From NCBI GenBank assembly GCA_023375785.1, contig SZWC01000041.1:265815-295169 (forward strand): a stretch of DNA of 29,355 nt, given 5' to 3'. Of the stretch, positions 10,075 through 19,484 are shown piece by piece. Origin of the DNA: Penium margaritaceum (taxonomy: Eukaryota > Streptophyta > Zygnematophyceae > Desmidiales > Peniaceae). Position 1 is the first letter of the stretch; the number at the start of each line of letters is the position of its first letter. Made by a program: the position numbers and the translations under genes. The notes beneath the pieces are model-generated. The model was given only the letters and a program-made list of their open reading frames with translations. It did no database searches and had not been told where the DNA came from.

Positions 10075-10789
10075 TGTTGACCTGGTATACCCCTTGTCCA
10101 AATCTGACATTTGGACATGTACAAGACGGTCTAGGCATGTAGTGCTTCGTTGGAGTAAGTCCCTTAAGTCTGATGTACATAGACAAGGTATACACTACTC
10201 CTTTGGAACAAGTCCCCTTGTTCCAAATTGGATAGTATAGCCAGCAAACACTACATAGGACAACTCCTTGTGTCTTAGACGTTCCTAGGGTAGACTCTAT
10301 AGGAAGAGGTCACTTGGTCAAATCTTTTCCCAGTGACTTATTTTCCTCGTGACCAAAAGAAGGATAAGGAGGCTACTAAGAGACATCTAAAAGCATTCCA
10401 AGGTCTTTCCTTGTGGCTGGCACTACTTGGGGATCAGAGGAACCGCCATGTAGGCAGGGGGATGATGCAATCTATAATGCTCCCAAAGTGGCTCATCTAA
10501 GAAGCCACTACGCGCATAGGCTAGAGGCTGGTCATAGGACTATAAGTACTTGTGAGTTGCCTCTCATGGATTACACTTCTTACCTTTGAATCATTATACA
10601 GTTGTCTTGCAGAAGCATATAATAAAGAAGTGTTGGTTGGTCTAAGGACATGTTGCAAGGAACTGATTTCTATGAAGTGCACTATTTGGACGTATGATTC
10701 TAAGAATGATATCTCTTCCTAGTTACAATAGTAGGAGCCGACGGCAAGTGCCATTGTGTCAGCCTTGCTTTCTGGTCGGTCACCTCAGG
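10075..10789 (+). repeat. Solo LTR of family B inserted in B2 integrase
   Basis: It starts TGTTGACCTGGTATACCCC, matching the start of the B3 LTR (18350). It stays alignable with that LTR to about CCTCA at 10783-10787. The flanks are two parts of the same minus-strand integrase, so this is an LTR without an internal region inside B2. The right boundary is uncertain by about 15 bp, and I could not establish a target duplication. Confidence 0.7.
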
Positions 10790-11070
10790 TGAACTAGAGC
10801 CAAAGACCCTCAAGTGTACACCATTTGGTGTCTTCCTTGACCGAGCCTCCTATGGCGTCCTTACCTGCTTCTCTTGCTGCTTCTTAGTGCACCTTCCAAG
10901 GACTCGTGCCAGAGTGAGATTCACAAGGAAACGAGTAGTTCTTGTAGCTTTAGAGCAATGCGAGATGGGAGTAAGACGTCAAAGATCATGGTTTGTACCA
11001 TACCAAAGATAGTATGGTTCATCCACGTGGCAATGCCATTGCTTTGAAAACTGTAAGGGGTGGTAGTCTG
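10790..11070 (-). pseudogene. pol: B2 fragment: integrase core, second half
   Basis: The minus strand from 11070 down reads TTTPYSFQSNGIATWMNHT, matching the integrase stretch before the catalytic Glu. Here the Glu position reads Thr. After a small frame change it continues as FLVNLTLARVLGRC and GVHLRVFG, which match B1 and B3. Its upstream half lies on the far side of element 2, at 18180-18349. Confidence 0.78.
11066..11070 (+). repeat. Target site duplication of element 2, left copy
   Basis: GTCTG directly precedes the LTR start TGTTGG and is repeated exactly after the LTR end at 18180-18184. Five bases is the usual length for copia integrases. Confidence 0.9.
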
Positions 11071-11570
11071 TGTTGGAAAGGGAGCCATCCGGCTCAATTT
11101 CAGGTCCACAGGAGCAAGTTCCAGGAAAGTACCAGATGCCTGCTCCGATCGCCAATCCGACTTCACCATTGGAAAGATCATGTGGCAAAATGTCTACGGT
11201 CCAAGTTTGAGGCCGATCCAACGGTCGGATTGGGAGATATGAATTTTCGAAGTTTCGGGGGTCATGGACCGTCGATGTCTGGGTGGGCATGGGTGATGGC
11301 TCCATGCCTTAGCCTCAGAAAAGAAAAAGGCAAGAGGTCCAGGGTCAAGACCTGATGGGAGAAATATCCAAAAAGGTCCTTGGTATTAGGATTGCCTTGT
11401 CAGAGTGTGCTGACTAGGATAAAGGTACCTCTCCTTACGTTTTAGGTGAGGTGAGATCCTTGTGTGCTAGCCATGGACACATGGCGATTCTCCATGGGTT
11501 TGTGGGTTATGTGACCACTAGGATTGTGCCATGAGAGCATTCTCTAGCTCTCTAGGTCGTGTGTGAGTGG

Positions 11571-11651
11571 TCAGCCTGATTGCTAGGCTGATTTCCTCCC
11601 TTGTGTGAGATTATGGATTCTAGTGTGTGAGCCTTAGCCTCCATGGCTAAG
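11571..11651 (+). promoter_or_regulatory. Two inverted repeats upstream of the LTR TATA motif
   Basis: TCAGCCT and AGGCTGA (11571-11577 and 11585-11591) flank a 7-base loop. CTTAGCC and GGCTAAG (11633-11639 and 11645-11651) flank a 5-base loop. Both are also intact in the old solo LTR at 20571-20651. They may be protein-binding sites or RNA hairpins; the function is unknown. Confidence 0.4.
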
Positions 11652-11694
11652 TGGTGTGGCTTGTGAGAGGGCTGACTTGCCCAAGCTCTAGCTC

Positions 11695-11700
11695 TATATG
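11695..11700 (+). promoter_or_regulatory. Candidate TATA box of element 2 LTR
   Basis: A TATATG motif about 110 bp from the LTR end, at the same place as in the other family A LTRs. It is a likely core promoter for the element transcript. Confidence 0.5.
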
Positions 11701-11810
11701 TACTCCATCATTTTGAGTGATTGAATAACCATTCTTCAGCACAAGTGATGCCCTTCCAATCACACATGCTCGCTGCTCCAAGGCTCCCTCTCTCCTCCAT
11801 TTCCAACATT

Positions 11811-11823
11811 TGGTATCAGAGCC
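11811..11823 (+). other. Primer-binding site of element 2
   Basis: TGGTATCAGAGCC lies two bases after the LTR end and is identical to the site of element 1. It is complementary to plant initiator Met tRNA. Confidence 0.93.
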
Positions 11824-12455
11824 AAGTTCTGCCACTTTTAGCCAGCACAGGCCGTCACTTTGAGAGTGACGGGTTGGGGTGAAACCTTCACCAAATTTGA
11901 CGATCAACCACTGGATCTTCAAGTTCAGAAGACAAGCTTTGCAACGAGCCCAAGATCGCGAAGATCCAACCGTGGGATTGAGAGTTATGCTCAAAACGAG
12001 GTCGGCCAGGGCTACACTCTTCTCTATGAGTAAGACTGTCGCCTTGTGATGACCATAACTCTCTTGTTTCTTTGTCAAATTTAAATAGTGGCACATGCGA
12101 ATTGTAGTATTTTTCCTAAGCTTTCCATTGGTGCAAAAATATTTGCATTTCATCGATTCGTTTGGGAGAAATGCCGTTTACAAGCTGGCTGGCCTGAGTT
12201 GGAGTAGGAGCATAAGCATACCCTGTTTTCAAGAGGGCATATCTTTTGAAATCCCCTGTTGATGACCCTGTTTTATGGGTCGATCTGAAAGGTTTTGAGC
12301 TGAATTTTCCAGTGGTGGGCTCAGTTTTTTAAAATTCCCAGTCTGCTGGCATCTACAGTCCATTTTCTGTCCGACAGATTTCTGGCAGAAGCAGCAGCAG
12401 AAGCAGGGGTAGCGCCGCCATCCAAGGGCAGCGCTGAGCATCACCAAGGCTCGAA
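11824..12455 (+). other. Untranslated leader of element 2
   Basis: About 630 bp similar to the element 1 leader. The motif seen at 691-708 is altered here (11963-11980), with GGTC replaced by CGTG. No coding signal. Confidence 0.75.
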
Positions 12456-12545
12456 ATGGCAGCAGCTGGCGTTGTGACAGCAGCCCAGCCTTTGGAGAGG
12501 CTGGAGGGACGCGCCAACTTCACGTTTTGGAAGATCCGTACCCGC

Positions 12546-12546
12546 N
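12546..12546. other. Assembly gap inside gag of element 2
   Basis: The sequence jumps from the equivalent of about 1272 to about 1466 of element 1, so roughly 190 bp are missing. There is no duplicated flank here. Confidence 0.8.
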
Positions 12547-13107
12547 TATAGGTTGCTTGTCAACACCATCTCCAACCCGCATCTTCAGTACGTGAGTGAC
12601 AAGGCTAGTGCAAAGGAGGGGTGGGACACATTGTGCAAGAAGTATGAGAGCAAGGATCCTGCATTCCTCATGCTTTTGGAGGAAAAGATGACGGCGCTGA
12701 AAATGTAGGGTGGTGAAGGGATGGAGGCGTATCTGGACAGGGCCAAGGAGCTGGCGAAGCAGCTGAGAGCGCCCGGCAACCCTGTGGAAGAGACGCGCTT
12801 CATCCTCCTCTTGCTGAGGGGACTCCCAACCAGCTACGACACGGTGCGAGAGACGCTGGAGTGCCAGCCAACTCTCGACCACGACTTCATCTGCACACAT
12901 CTGGTGCAGGTGGAATTGCGTCGCAATGCAGCAAAGCGCAATGGCGGCAGCAACAGTGAAGCAGCTTTCATGGCCATGGGCTCACGCAACATGCAGCAGC
13001 AGCAGTCCGGGTAGCAGAGAGGCAAGAAGAAGGGCAAGTGCCACTATTGCCAGAAAGAGGGGCACTACAAGAAAGAGTGCCTCAAGTTCAAGAGGGACCA
13101 GAAGGAG

Positions 13108-13198
13108 CAGCAGCAGCAGCAGCAGCAAAAGCAGCAATCTCCACAACAACAGCAGCAGCAGTCACAACAACGCCAGCAGCAGCAGCAGCAACATAACC
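13108..13198 (+). repeat. CAG/CAA-rich polyglutamine linker, element 2
   Basis: The same Gln-rich hinge between zinc knuckle and protease as in element 1, here without an internal stop. Confidence 0.85.
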
Positions 13199-13205
13199 AG
13201 ACTAG

Positions 13206-15076
13206 CGTGCGCCATTTTGGCAACATGAACGTTGCCAAGGAGGTGCACGACCGCCTCTTCATGGCGAAGTCTGACATGTCGCAGAAGGAAAAGGCAGATC
13301 TGGCGTGGTACAAGGACTCGGGGTGTACCAAGATTCTGACGCACCATAAGGAGTGGTTCACGCAGCTGCTCTCCATTCCCCCCCGTCCGATTGCTTTGGG
13401 TGATGATCGGGTGGTGTATGCTGAGGGGATTGGGATTGTGGAGATGTGGTTGGAGACCCCGCGTGGCATTGAAGTGGGAGTGTTCCATGGCGTGTTGTAT
13501 GTGCCTGATGCTGCGTTCAACCTTCTCTCAGTGTCCTCTCTCACAAACACAGGACTGCGCGTCGTTTTTGACGATGACTACGGCTACATCCTCGACAAGG
13601 AAACAGGAGAGGAGTTGGCCAAGTCGGTGAAGGAGGGCGACATGTACCGCCTGCTAGGGGCGACCAAGATCCCGCGTGACCAGAGTCTTCCAGCAGTGGT
13701 GCAGGCGACAGATGGCGAGATCTGGCATGCACGCTACGGCCACATCGGCATGCGCGCCTTACAGCAGCTTCAAGCAAAGCAGATGGTGCGTGACCTGCCT
13801 ACCATCTCTAACTTTGAACAGCAGTTGTGCATCGGCTGTTTGGAGGGGAAGTAGCACCGGGAGGCGTTCTCTGGAGCAGGGGAGCGTGCGAAGGAGGTGT
13901 TGGAGCTGGTCCACACGGACCTGTGTGGACCGATGCAGACCCAGAGCTTNCATGCACGCTACGGCCACATCGGCATGCGCGCCTTACAGCAGCTTCAAGC
14001 AAAGCAGATGGTGCGTGACCTACCTACCATCTCTAACTTTGAGCAGCAGTTATGCATTGGCTGTTTGGAGGGGAAGCAGCACCGCGAGGCGTTCTCTGGA
14101 GCAGGGGAGCGTGCAAAAGGGGTGTTGGAGCTGGTCCACACGGACTTGTGCGGACCGATGCAGACCCAGAGCTTTGGAGGCTCTAGGTATTTTCTCACCT
14201 TCATTGATGATTTCAGCCGTTACACTGCTGTGTACTTCCTTTCCTCCAAGGACCAGTGCTTTGACAGGTTCAAGGAGTTCAAGGCCATGATGGAGAACCA
14301 GACCGGCAAGAAGATCAAGGCGCTGCGCAGCGATCGCGGTGGAGAATACCTAAGCAAGGAGTTCCAGGACTACCTCGCAGCAGCTGGCATCAAGGCGCAG
14401 CGTACCGCGCCGTACTCGCCGCAGCAGAACGGCGTAGCAGAACGCGCCAACCGTACCATTGTGGAGTCGGCGCGCTCCATGCTGCACGCGGCTCGGCTGA
14501 CCTACGACTTATGGGCTGAAGCTGTGAGCACTGCGGTCTACATCAAGAACCGTAGTCCAACTAAGGCGCTGGAGCAGATGACGCCGTACGAGGCGTTGTT
14601 CGGCAAGAAGCCGAGCGTGGGTCATCTTTGCGCGTTTGGCAGCTTGGCGCACATGCACGTGCCAAAGGAGAAGCGGCAAAAGTGGGACGCGAAGAGTGCG
14701 CAGATGCTGATGATTGGCTACGACGTGGCAAGCAAGGCGTATCGCCTCTACGAGAGGGATACAGGCCACGTCATCATCTCCAGGGAGGTTGTCTTCAATG
14801 AGAGCAACGTCATCGGTACCAACATTGTGTGTGAAGAGGCAATAGAAACAGCAGCTGACGAGACAGTGGGAGCAGAAATTCTTCCTGACCCAGTTTCTCC
14901 CGATCCTTCCTCTACTGTGACAATGGGAGAATCATTCTACTCTCCCATGTCTGATGCAGCAGATACAGCAGCTTCATCGGCAGAAGCAGAGGAGGGAGAT
15001 GTAGCACCACCAGCAGAAGCAGTTGTGCCAGCCGCACCGCGTCAGCCGCCTGCTAACGCTCCAACTCCAGGTCGGA
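13206..15076 (+). pseudogene. pol: pol of element 2: protease and integrase
   Basis: The protease motif is intact, with Asp-Ser-Gly at 13315-13323. The GAG-pre-integrase/HHCC zinc region follows and carries a TAG stop at 13852-13854. At 13950 an n separates two overlapping copies of the zinc region and integrase start (13726-13949 and 13951-14174). The second copy lacks the stop and continues open through the integrase core. The triad is Asp 14143-14145, Asp 14332-14334 and Glu 14440-14442 (35 residues between the last two), followed by the C-terminal KAYRLYERDTGHVIISR segment and a Pro/Ala/Glu-rich linker. The part from 13951 to 15076 has no stop, so this is the best preserved integrase in the window. 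Confidence 0.9.
13726..14174 (+). repeat. 224-bp direct duplication abutting the n at 13950
   Basis: 13726-13949 and 13951-14174 have the same length and content, with about 11 differences, mostly at third codon positions. Both end at the gap character. This looks like two contig ends that were not merged, probably from different copies of the family, rather than a duplication in the genome. Confidence 0.8.
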
Positions 15077-15308
15077 NAAACAGCAGCTGACGAGACAGTG
15101 GGAGCAGAAATTCTTCCTGACCCAGTTTCTCCCGATCCTTCCTCTACTGTGACAGTGGGAGAATCACTCTACTCTCCCATGTCTGATGCAGCAGATACAG
15201 CAGCTTCATCGGCAGAAGCAGAGGAGGGAGATGTAGCACCACCAGCAGAAGCAGTTGTGCCAGCCGCACCGCGTCAGCCGCCTGCTAACGCTCCAGCTCG
15301 AGGTCGGA
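14846..15308 (+). repeat. 231-bp direct duplication abutting the n at 15077
   Basis: 14846-15076 and 15078-15308 cover the same integrase-RT linker, with about 4 differences. The copy boundary is exactly the gap character, which again points to overlapping contig ends. Confidence 0.82.
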
Positions 15309-16922
15309 GGTACCCTCTTAGGGTGCGTTACAAGCCTGGTGAGCGCGGCCATTTCTGGATGCTGTAGAAACCAGAACAGATGAACATTGCAGTTGCAGCA
15401 GATTCAGATGAGCTAACGTCATACAAGGAGGCCATGGCTGCACCAGATGCAGCACATTGGGTGCAAGCCGTACAGCAAGAGATACAGTCGCAGCTGGACA
15501 ACGGCACGTGGGAGCTGACTGAGCGTCCACCTGGAAGTAAAGTGATCAAGTGCAAGTGGGTCTTCAAGAAGAAGCGGGGAGCAGATGGTAACCTGGAAAA
15601 GCACAAGGCGAGGCTGGTCGCCCAGGGCTACTCGCAACAGGAGGGCATCGACTACACATAAACGTTTGCCCCCGTTGCAAAGTTTGCCTCTGTGCGCACG
15701 CTCCTCTCTTATGTAGCAGCTGAGGACTTCGAGGTTCACCACATGGATGTCAAGACGGCAGTCTTGAATGGTGACTTGGAGGAGGAGATCTACATGAAGC
15801 AGCCGGAGGGGTTCGTCATGGATGGCCAGGAGCACCTGGTCTGCAAGCTGCTGAAGTCGCTGTACGGCCTCAAGCAAGCGTCGCGTGCTTGGAACCAGAA
15901 GTTGGATGCGGCGTTGCAGTGCATGGGGTTTGAGCGCAGCGAGTGTGACTACAGCGTGTATCGCTGGCAGCATAAGCATGAGATCCTCATCATCATTGTC
16001 TGTGTGGATGACATGCTCCTCCTTTCAAACAGCATGTCTGCACTGCAGGAGTTCAAGGAAGCCATGCAGGAGCGGTTCCAGATGTGTGCTCTCGGGGAGG
16101 CATCATACTTCCTTGGTATCCAGATCGTGCGTGACCGCAAGTCACGCTCTCTCTCGCTGCAGCAGAGTCGCTACATCAAGGATGTTTTGCAGCGGTTCGG
16201 CACGGCAGATGCAAAACCTCGTGAGCTTCAATGGAGAAGCAAATGCAGCTGAGCGACAGAAGTACCAGAGCGCCGTCGGCAGTCTCATGTACCTGATGGT
16301 GGCAACCAGGCCGGACCTCGCACAGGCTGTGAGCGCTGTGAGCCAGCACATGGCTAATCCCGGACCGGAGCACCAGAAGGCCTTGAAGCGGATCTTCCGC
16401 TACCTTGCTGGAACCATCAACATTGGCATCACCTACAACGGCAATGACAAGAGCATCATCGGCTACACAGACGCAGATTGGGCTTCAAACCCTGAGGACC
16501 AAAAGTCCATCTCTGGACCTGTGTTCCTCATGAATGGTGGAGCCATCAGCTGGTGCAGCAAGCGGCAGGTGGTCGTGGCCACCTCGAGTACAGAAGCTGA
16601 GTACGTATCTCTCAGCTTTGGAGCCAAGGAAGCAATTTGGCCCCAACGTCTCATGGCAGAGATGAGTGGGAGTGCAGCAGTTCCAGTTCCTATGCGCGTC
16701 GACAACCAGAGCGCAATCGCACTCGCACAGAATCCTGAGCACCATGCACGCACCAAGCACATTGACATCGCATATCACTTCATCAGGCACATGGTGCAGA
16801 AGGGTGCTATCAAGCTGGAGTTTACTCCAACGAGCAAGCAGGTTGCTGATTTCTGCACCAAGCCAATGACCCGTGAGAAGCAGCAGTTCTGCATGAAGGC
16901 ATGTGGACTCAGCCCACTCTGA
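15309..16922 (+). pseudogene. pol: pol of element 2: reverse transcriptase and RNase H (broken)
   Basis: The RT reading starts after the linker and is cut by stops at 15365-15367 and 15659-15661. The catalytic box at 16001-16012 reads Cys-Val-Asp-Asp, where elements 1, 3 and 4 have Tyr-Val-Asp-Asp. Near 16219 a 32-bp deletion removes the PIGTPLETRQY segment found in the other copies and shifts the frame. After that, the RT connection and RNase H are open to the TGA at 16920-16922 and include the DADWAS, STEAEY and DNQSAI motifs. Confidence 0.9.
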
Positions 16923-16929
16923 CTGCGGC

Positions 16930-16940
16930 AAAGTGGGAGA
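16930..16940 (+). other. Polypurine tract of element 2
   Basis: AAAGTGGGAGA stands one base before the 3' LTR start at 16942, identical to element 1. Confidence 0.88.
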
Positions 16941-16941
16941 T

Positions 16942-17670
16942 TGTTGGAATGGGAGCCATCTGGCTCAATTTCAGGTCCACAGGAGCAAGTTCCAGGAAAG
17001 TACCAGATGCCTGCTCCGATCGCCAATCCCACTTCACCATTGGAAAGATCATGTGGCACAATGTCTACGGTCCAAGTTTGAGGCCGATCCAACGGTCCGA
17101 TTGGGAGATATGGATTTTCGAAGTTTCGGGGGTCATGGACCGTCGATGTCTGGGTGGGCATGGGTGATGGCTCCATGCCTTAGCCTGAGAAAAGAAAAAG
17201 GCAAGAGGTCCAGGGTCAAGACCTGATGGGAGAAATATCCAACAAGGTCCTTGGTCTTAGGATTGCCTTGTCAGAGTGTGCTGGCTAGGATAAAGGTACC
17301 TCTCCTTACTTTTTAGGTGAGGTGAGATCCTTGTGTGCTAGCCATGGACACATGGCGATTCTCCATGGGTTTGTGGGTTATGTGACCACTAGGAGTGTGC
17401 CACGAGAGCATTCTCTAGCTCTCTAGGTCGTGTGTGAGTGGTCAGCCTGATTGCTAGGCTGATTTCCTCCCTTGTGTGAGATTATGGATTCTAGTGTGTG
17501 AGCCTTAGCCTCCATGGCTAAGTGGTGTGGCTTGTGAGAGGGCTGACTTGCCCAAGCTCTAGCTCTATATGTACTCCATCATTTTGAGTGATTGAAAAAC
17601 CATTCTTCAGCACAAGTGATGCCCTTCCAATCACACATGCTCGCTGCTCCAAGGCTCCCTCTCTCCTCCA
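16942..17670 (+). repeat. 3' LTR of element 2 (first contig)
   Basis: It starts TGTTGG and runs to within nine bases of the LTR end, where it is stopped by the n at 17671. It has about 14 differences from the 5' LTR. Confidence 0.93.
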
Positions 17671-17671
17671 N

Positions 17672-18179
17672 TCCATGCCTTAGCCTGAGAAAAGAAAAAG
17701 GCAAGAGGTCCAGGGTCAAGACCTGATGGGAGAAATATCCAAAAAGGTCCTTGGTCTTAGGATTGCCTTGTCAGAGTGTGCTGACTAGGATAAAGGTACC
17801 TCTCCTTACTTTTTAGGTGAGGTGAGATCCTTGTGTGCTAGCCATGGACACATGGCGATTCTCCATGGGTTTGTGGGTTATGTGACCACTAGGAGTGTGC
17901 CATGAGAGCATTCTCTAGCTCTCTAGGTCGTGTGTGAGTGGTCAGCCTGATTGCTAGGCTGATTTCCTCCCTTGTGTGAGATTATGGATTCTAGTGTGTG
18001 AGCCTTAGCCTCCATGGCTAAGTGGTGTGGCTTGTGAGAGGGCTGACTTGCCCAAGCTCTAGCTCTATATGTACTCCATCATTTTGAGTGATTGAAAAAC
18101 CATTCTTCAGCACAAGTGATGCCCTTCCAATCACACATGCTCGCTGCTCCAAGGCTCCCTCTCTCCTCCATTTCCAACA
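17672..18179 (+). repeat. 3' LTR of element 2, second overlapping copy with true end
   Basis: 17672-18170 repeats 17172-17670 (499 bp each, about 3 differences) and then adds the missing end TTTCCAACA and the GTCTG target copy. It is most simply the same LTR, assembled twice on both sides of a gap. Confidence 0.85.
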
Positions 18180-18184
18180 GTCTG
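18180..18184 (+). repeat. Target site duplication of element 2, right copy
   Basis: GTCTG directly follows CCAACA and matches 11066-11070. Confidence 0.9.
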
Positions 18185-18349
18185 GTGATTGATACTGTGT
18201 TGGCTCAACCAGCCCTTGCAAGCATCGTACTCACTACCATTGTCTGTGCGTAGGACGTTGACCTTCTTGCTCGTAACATTGGTCTACCATGGCAACAAAC
18301 TGTTGTAGCATTGCCCTGACCTCTCCTTTTGTCTTTAGGAAGTAGATCG
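18180..18349 (-). pseudogene. pol: B2 fragment: integrase core, first half
   Basis: On the minus strand it reads an integrase segment: TIYFLKTKGEV, then after a frame change LRTDNGSEYDACKGWLSQH, with the second catalytic Asp present, up to INHQT at the element 2 insertion point. It continues across element 2 into 11070-10790. It is cut on the right by the B3 LTR starting at 18350. Confidence 0.8.
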
Positions 18350-19118
18350 TGTTGACATGATATGCCCCTTGTCCATAGCTGACATTTAGATAGGCACGGG
18401 ACGGACTAGGTATACACTGCTCCCTTGGAGTAAGTCCCATAGCTCTGGACCAGATAGACAAGGCATGCATTGCTCCTTTGGATTGAGTCCCCTTGATCTA
18501 AGCTGGATAGCATAGCCAGGAAATAATACATAGGACAGCTCCTTGTGGCTTAGACGTTTTAGAGTTATTCTATGGAGCAAGAGGTCACTGGGTGAAATCA
18601 AAGCCCAGTGACTTGTTTTCTTTGTGAGCAAAAGGGGGGCAGGAAGTTTCTAATATACATCTTACAACATTCCAAGGTCCTTCTTGGTGGCTAGGGCCAC
18701 TTGGCGGTCTCAGGGAGCGCCATGTAGGCAGTGAGGATGATGCAATATTCATTGCCGCATGAAGTGGCTCATCCAAGGAGCCGGTGCATGCCTAGGCTAG
18801 AGGCTCGCTCTAGGACTATAAAAACCTGTCACTTGCCTATCACTGATTAAAGTTCCTACCTTTGAGACTCCTAATACAGTAGTCCACATTGCAGACACTA
18901 AAGAAGGATTGGTTGGTCTAAGTCATAGGAGTTAGCTCCTCACGCAAAAGTGACCCAGTGCTAAGGACACATTGCGAGGATGTGATTCATTTGAACTGCT
19001 AAGTGTGGAACCATGATTTTGAGGCTGATAACTCTGTCTACTTGCAGTACTAGAAGCGAACAGGAAATGCCATTGTGTCAGACTTAGTTTTTAATCTGTA
19101 GCCTCAGGCCGGTTGACA
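18350..19118 (+). repeat. 5' LTR of B3
   Basis: It starts TGTTGAC and aligns with the solo LTR at 10075-10789 and the B1 fragment at 5921-6370. The end is placed near 19105-19118 because the solo copy stops there; it is not confirmed by a primer-binding site. Confidence 0.7.
18816..18825 (+). promoter_or_regulatory. Candidate TATA box of family B LTR
   Basis: CTATAAAAAC lies about 465 bp into the LTR. The other B copies have CTATAAGTAC-like sequence at the same place. Confidence 0.5.
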
Positions 19119-19484
19119 AAACGTTTTGGGCCCACACCGACTAGTTGCAAGGCACGCTTCTCCGCACTCTCTCGCCCTCTCTGTCTTATAGCACACATCA
19201 GCTCCTTTAGCTCTAATGGTGAGAGCAGGCACTTAGCAAACAAGGGCCAAGGATAAGCTCTTCCCTTGGATGTACAACGCTAGGGTCCCAACGAGGATAA
19301 GCTATGCCATTGGGAGGAAGAATGTGGGTTTTCTAGTGTGTGTTCGTCTTCTGTTTGCAGGTGATTAGCGGCTAAGGGGTAAGCAACAAATCTGCACAGT
19401 TTATACTGCTAGCCAACAATAGCCTACATCTGCCTCCACCGGCCTCAGGGAAGTAGAGAAGCAGAGAAGTAGTGAAGAAGTACA
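19119..19484 (+). other. Leader region of B3
   Basis: A pyrimidine-rich stretch near 19160-19200 and other segments are shared with 6371-6749 of B1. No reading frame or primer-binding site recognised. Confidence 0.5.

Larger units (their letters stand above)
11071..11808 (+). repeat. 5' LTR of element 2 (complete, 738 bp)
   Basis: A full LTR from TGTTGG to CCAACA, and the reference copy for this window. U3 contains the GATCCAACGGTCGGATTG motif at 11215-11232 and two short hairpins at 11571-11591 and 11633-11651, followed by a TATA motif at 11695. Confidence 0.95.
12456..13205 (+). pseudogene. gag: gag of element 2 (gap and stops)
   Basis: The ATG at 12456 starts the same N-terminus as in element 1. 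About 190 bp are hidden by the n at 12546. The frame then runs through the UBN2-like core with TAG stops at 12706-12708 and 13012-13014, both CAG in element 1. The zinc knuckle at about 13038-13080 is complete and canonical (C-X2-C-X4-H-X4-C), unlike that of element 1. The Gln-rich linker follows and joins the protease in the same frame, so gag and pol are one reading frame in this family. Confidence 0.9.
11071..18179 (+). mobile_element. Family A copia retrotransposon, element 2 (both ends present)
   Basis: This is the only family A copy with both ends in the window. It has two LTRs, primer-binding site, leader, gag-pol, polypurine tract and a perfect GTCTG target duplication. It lies in the integrase of B2. 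By eye the two LTRs differ at about 14 of 730 positions. The apparent length of 7109 bp is not real: a gap hides part of gag (12546), and three stretches are present twice around gap characters (13950, 15077, 17671). The coding frame has five in-frame stops and a 32-bp deletion in RT, so it is non-autonomous. Confidence 0.95.

Noticed and set aside
13726..14174. Tandem duplication of the integrase zinc region as a biological novelty
   Set aside because: The copies abut an n exactly and have equal length, as do two other pairs in the same element; unmerged contig ends explain it better.
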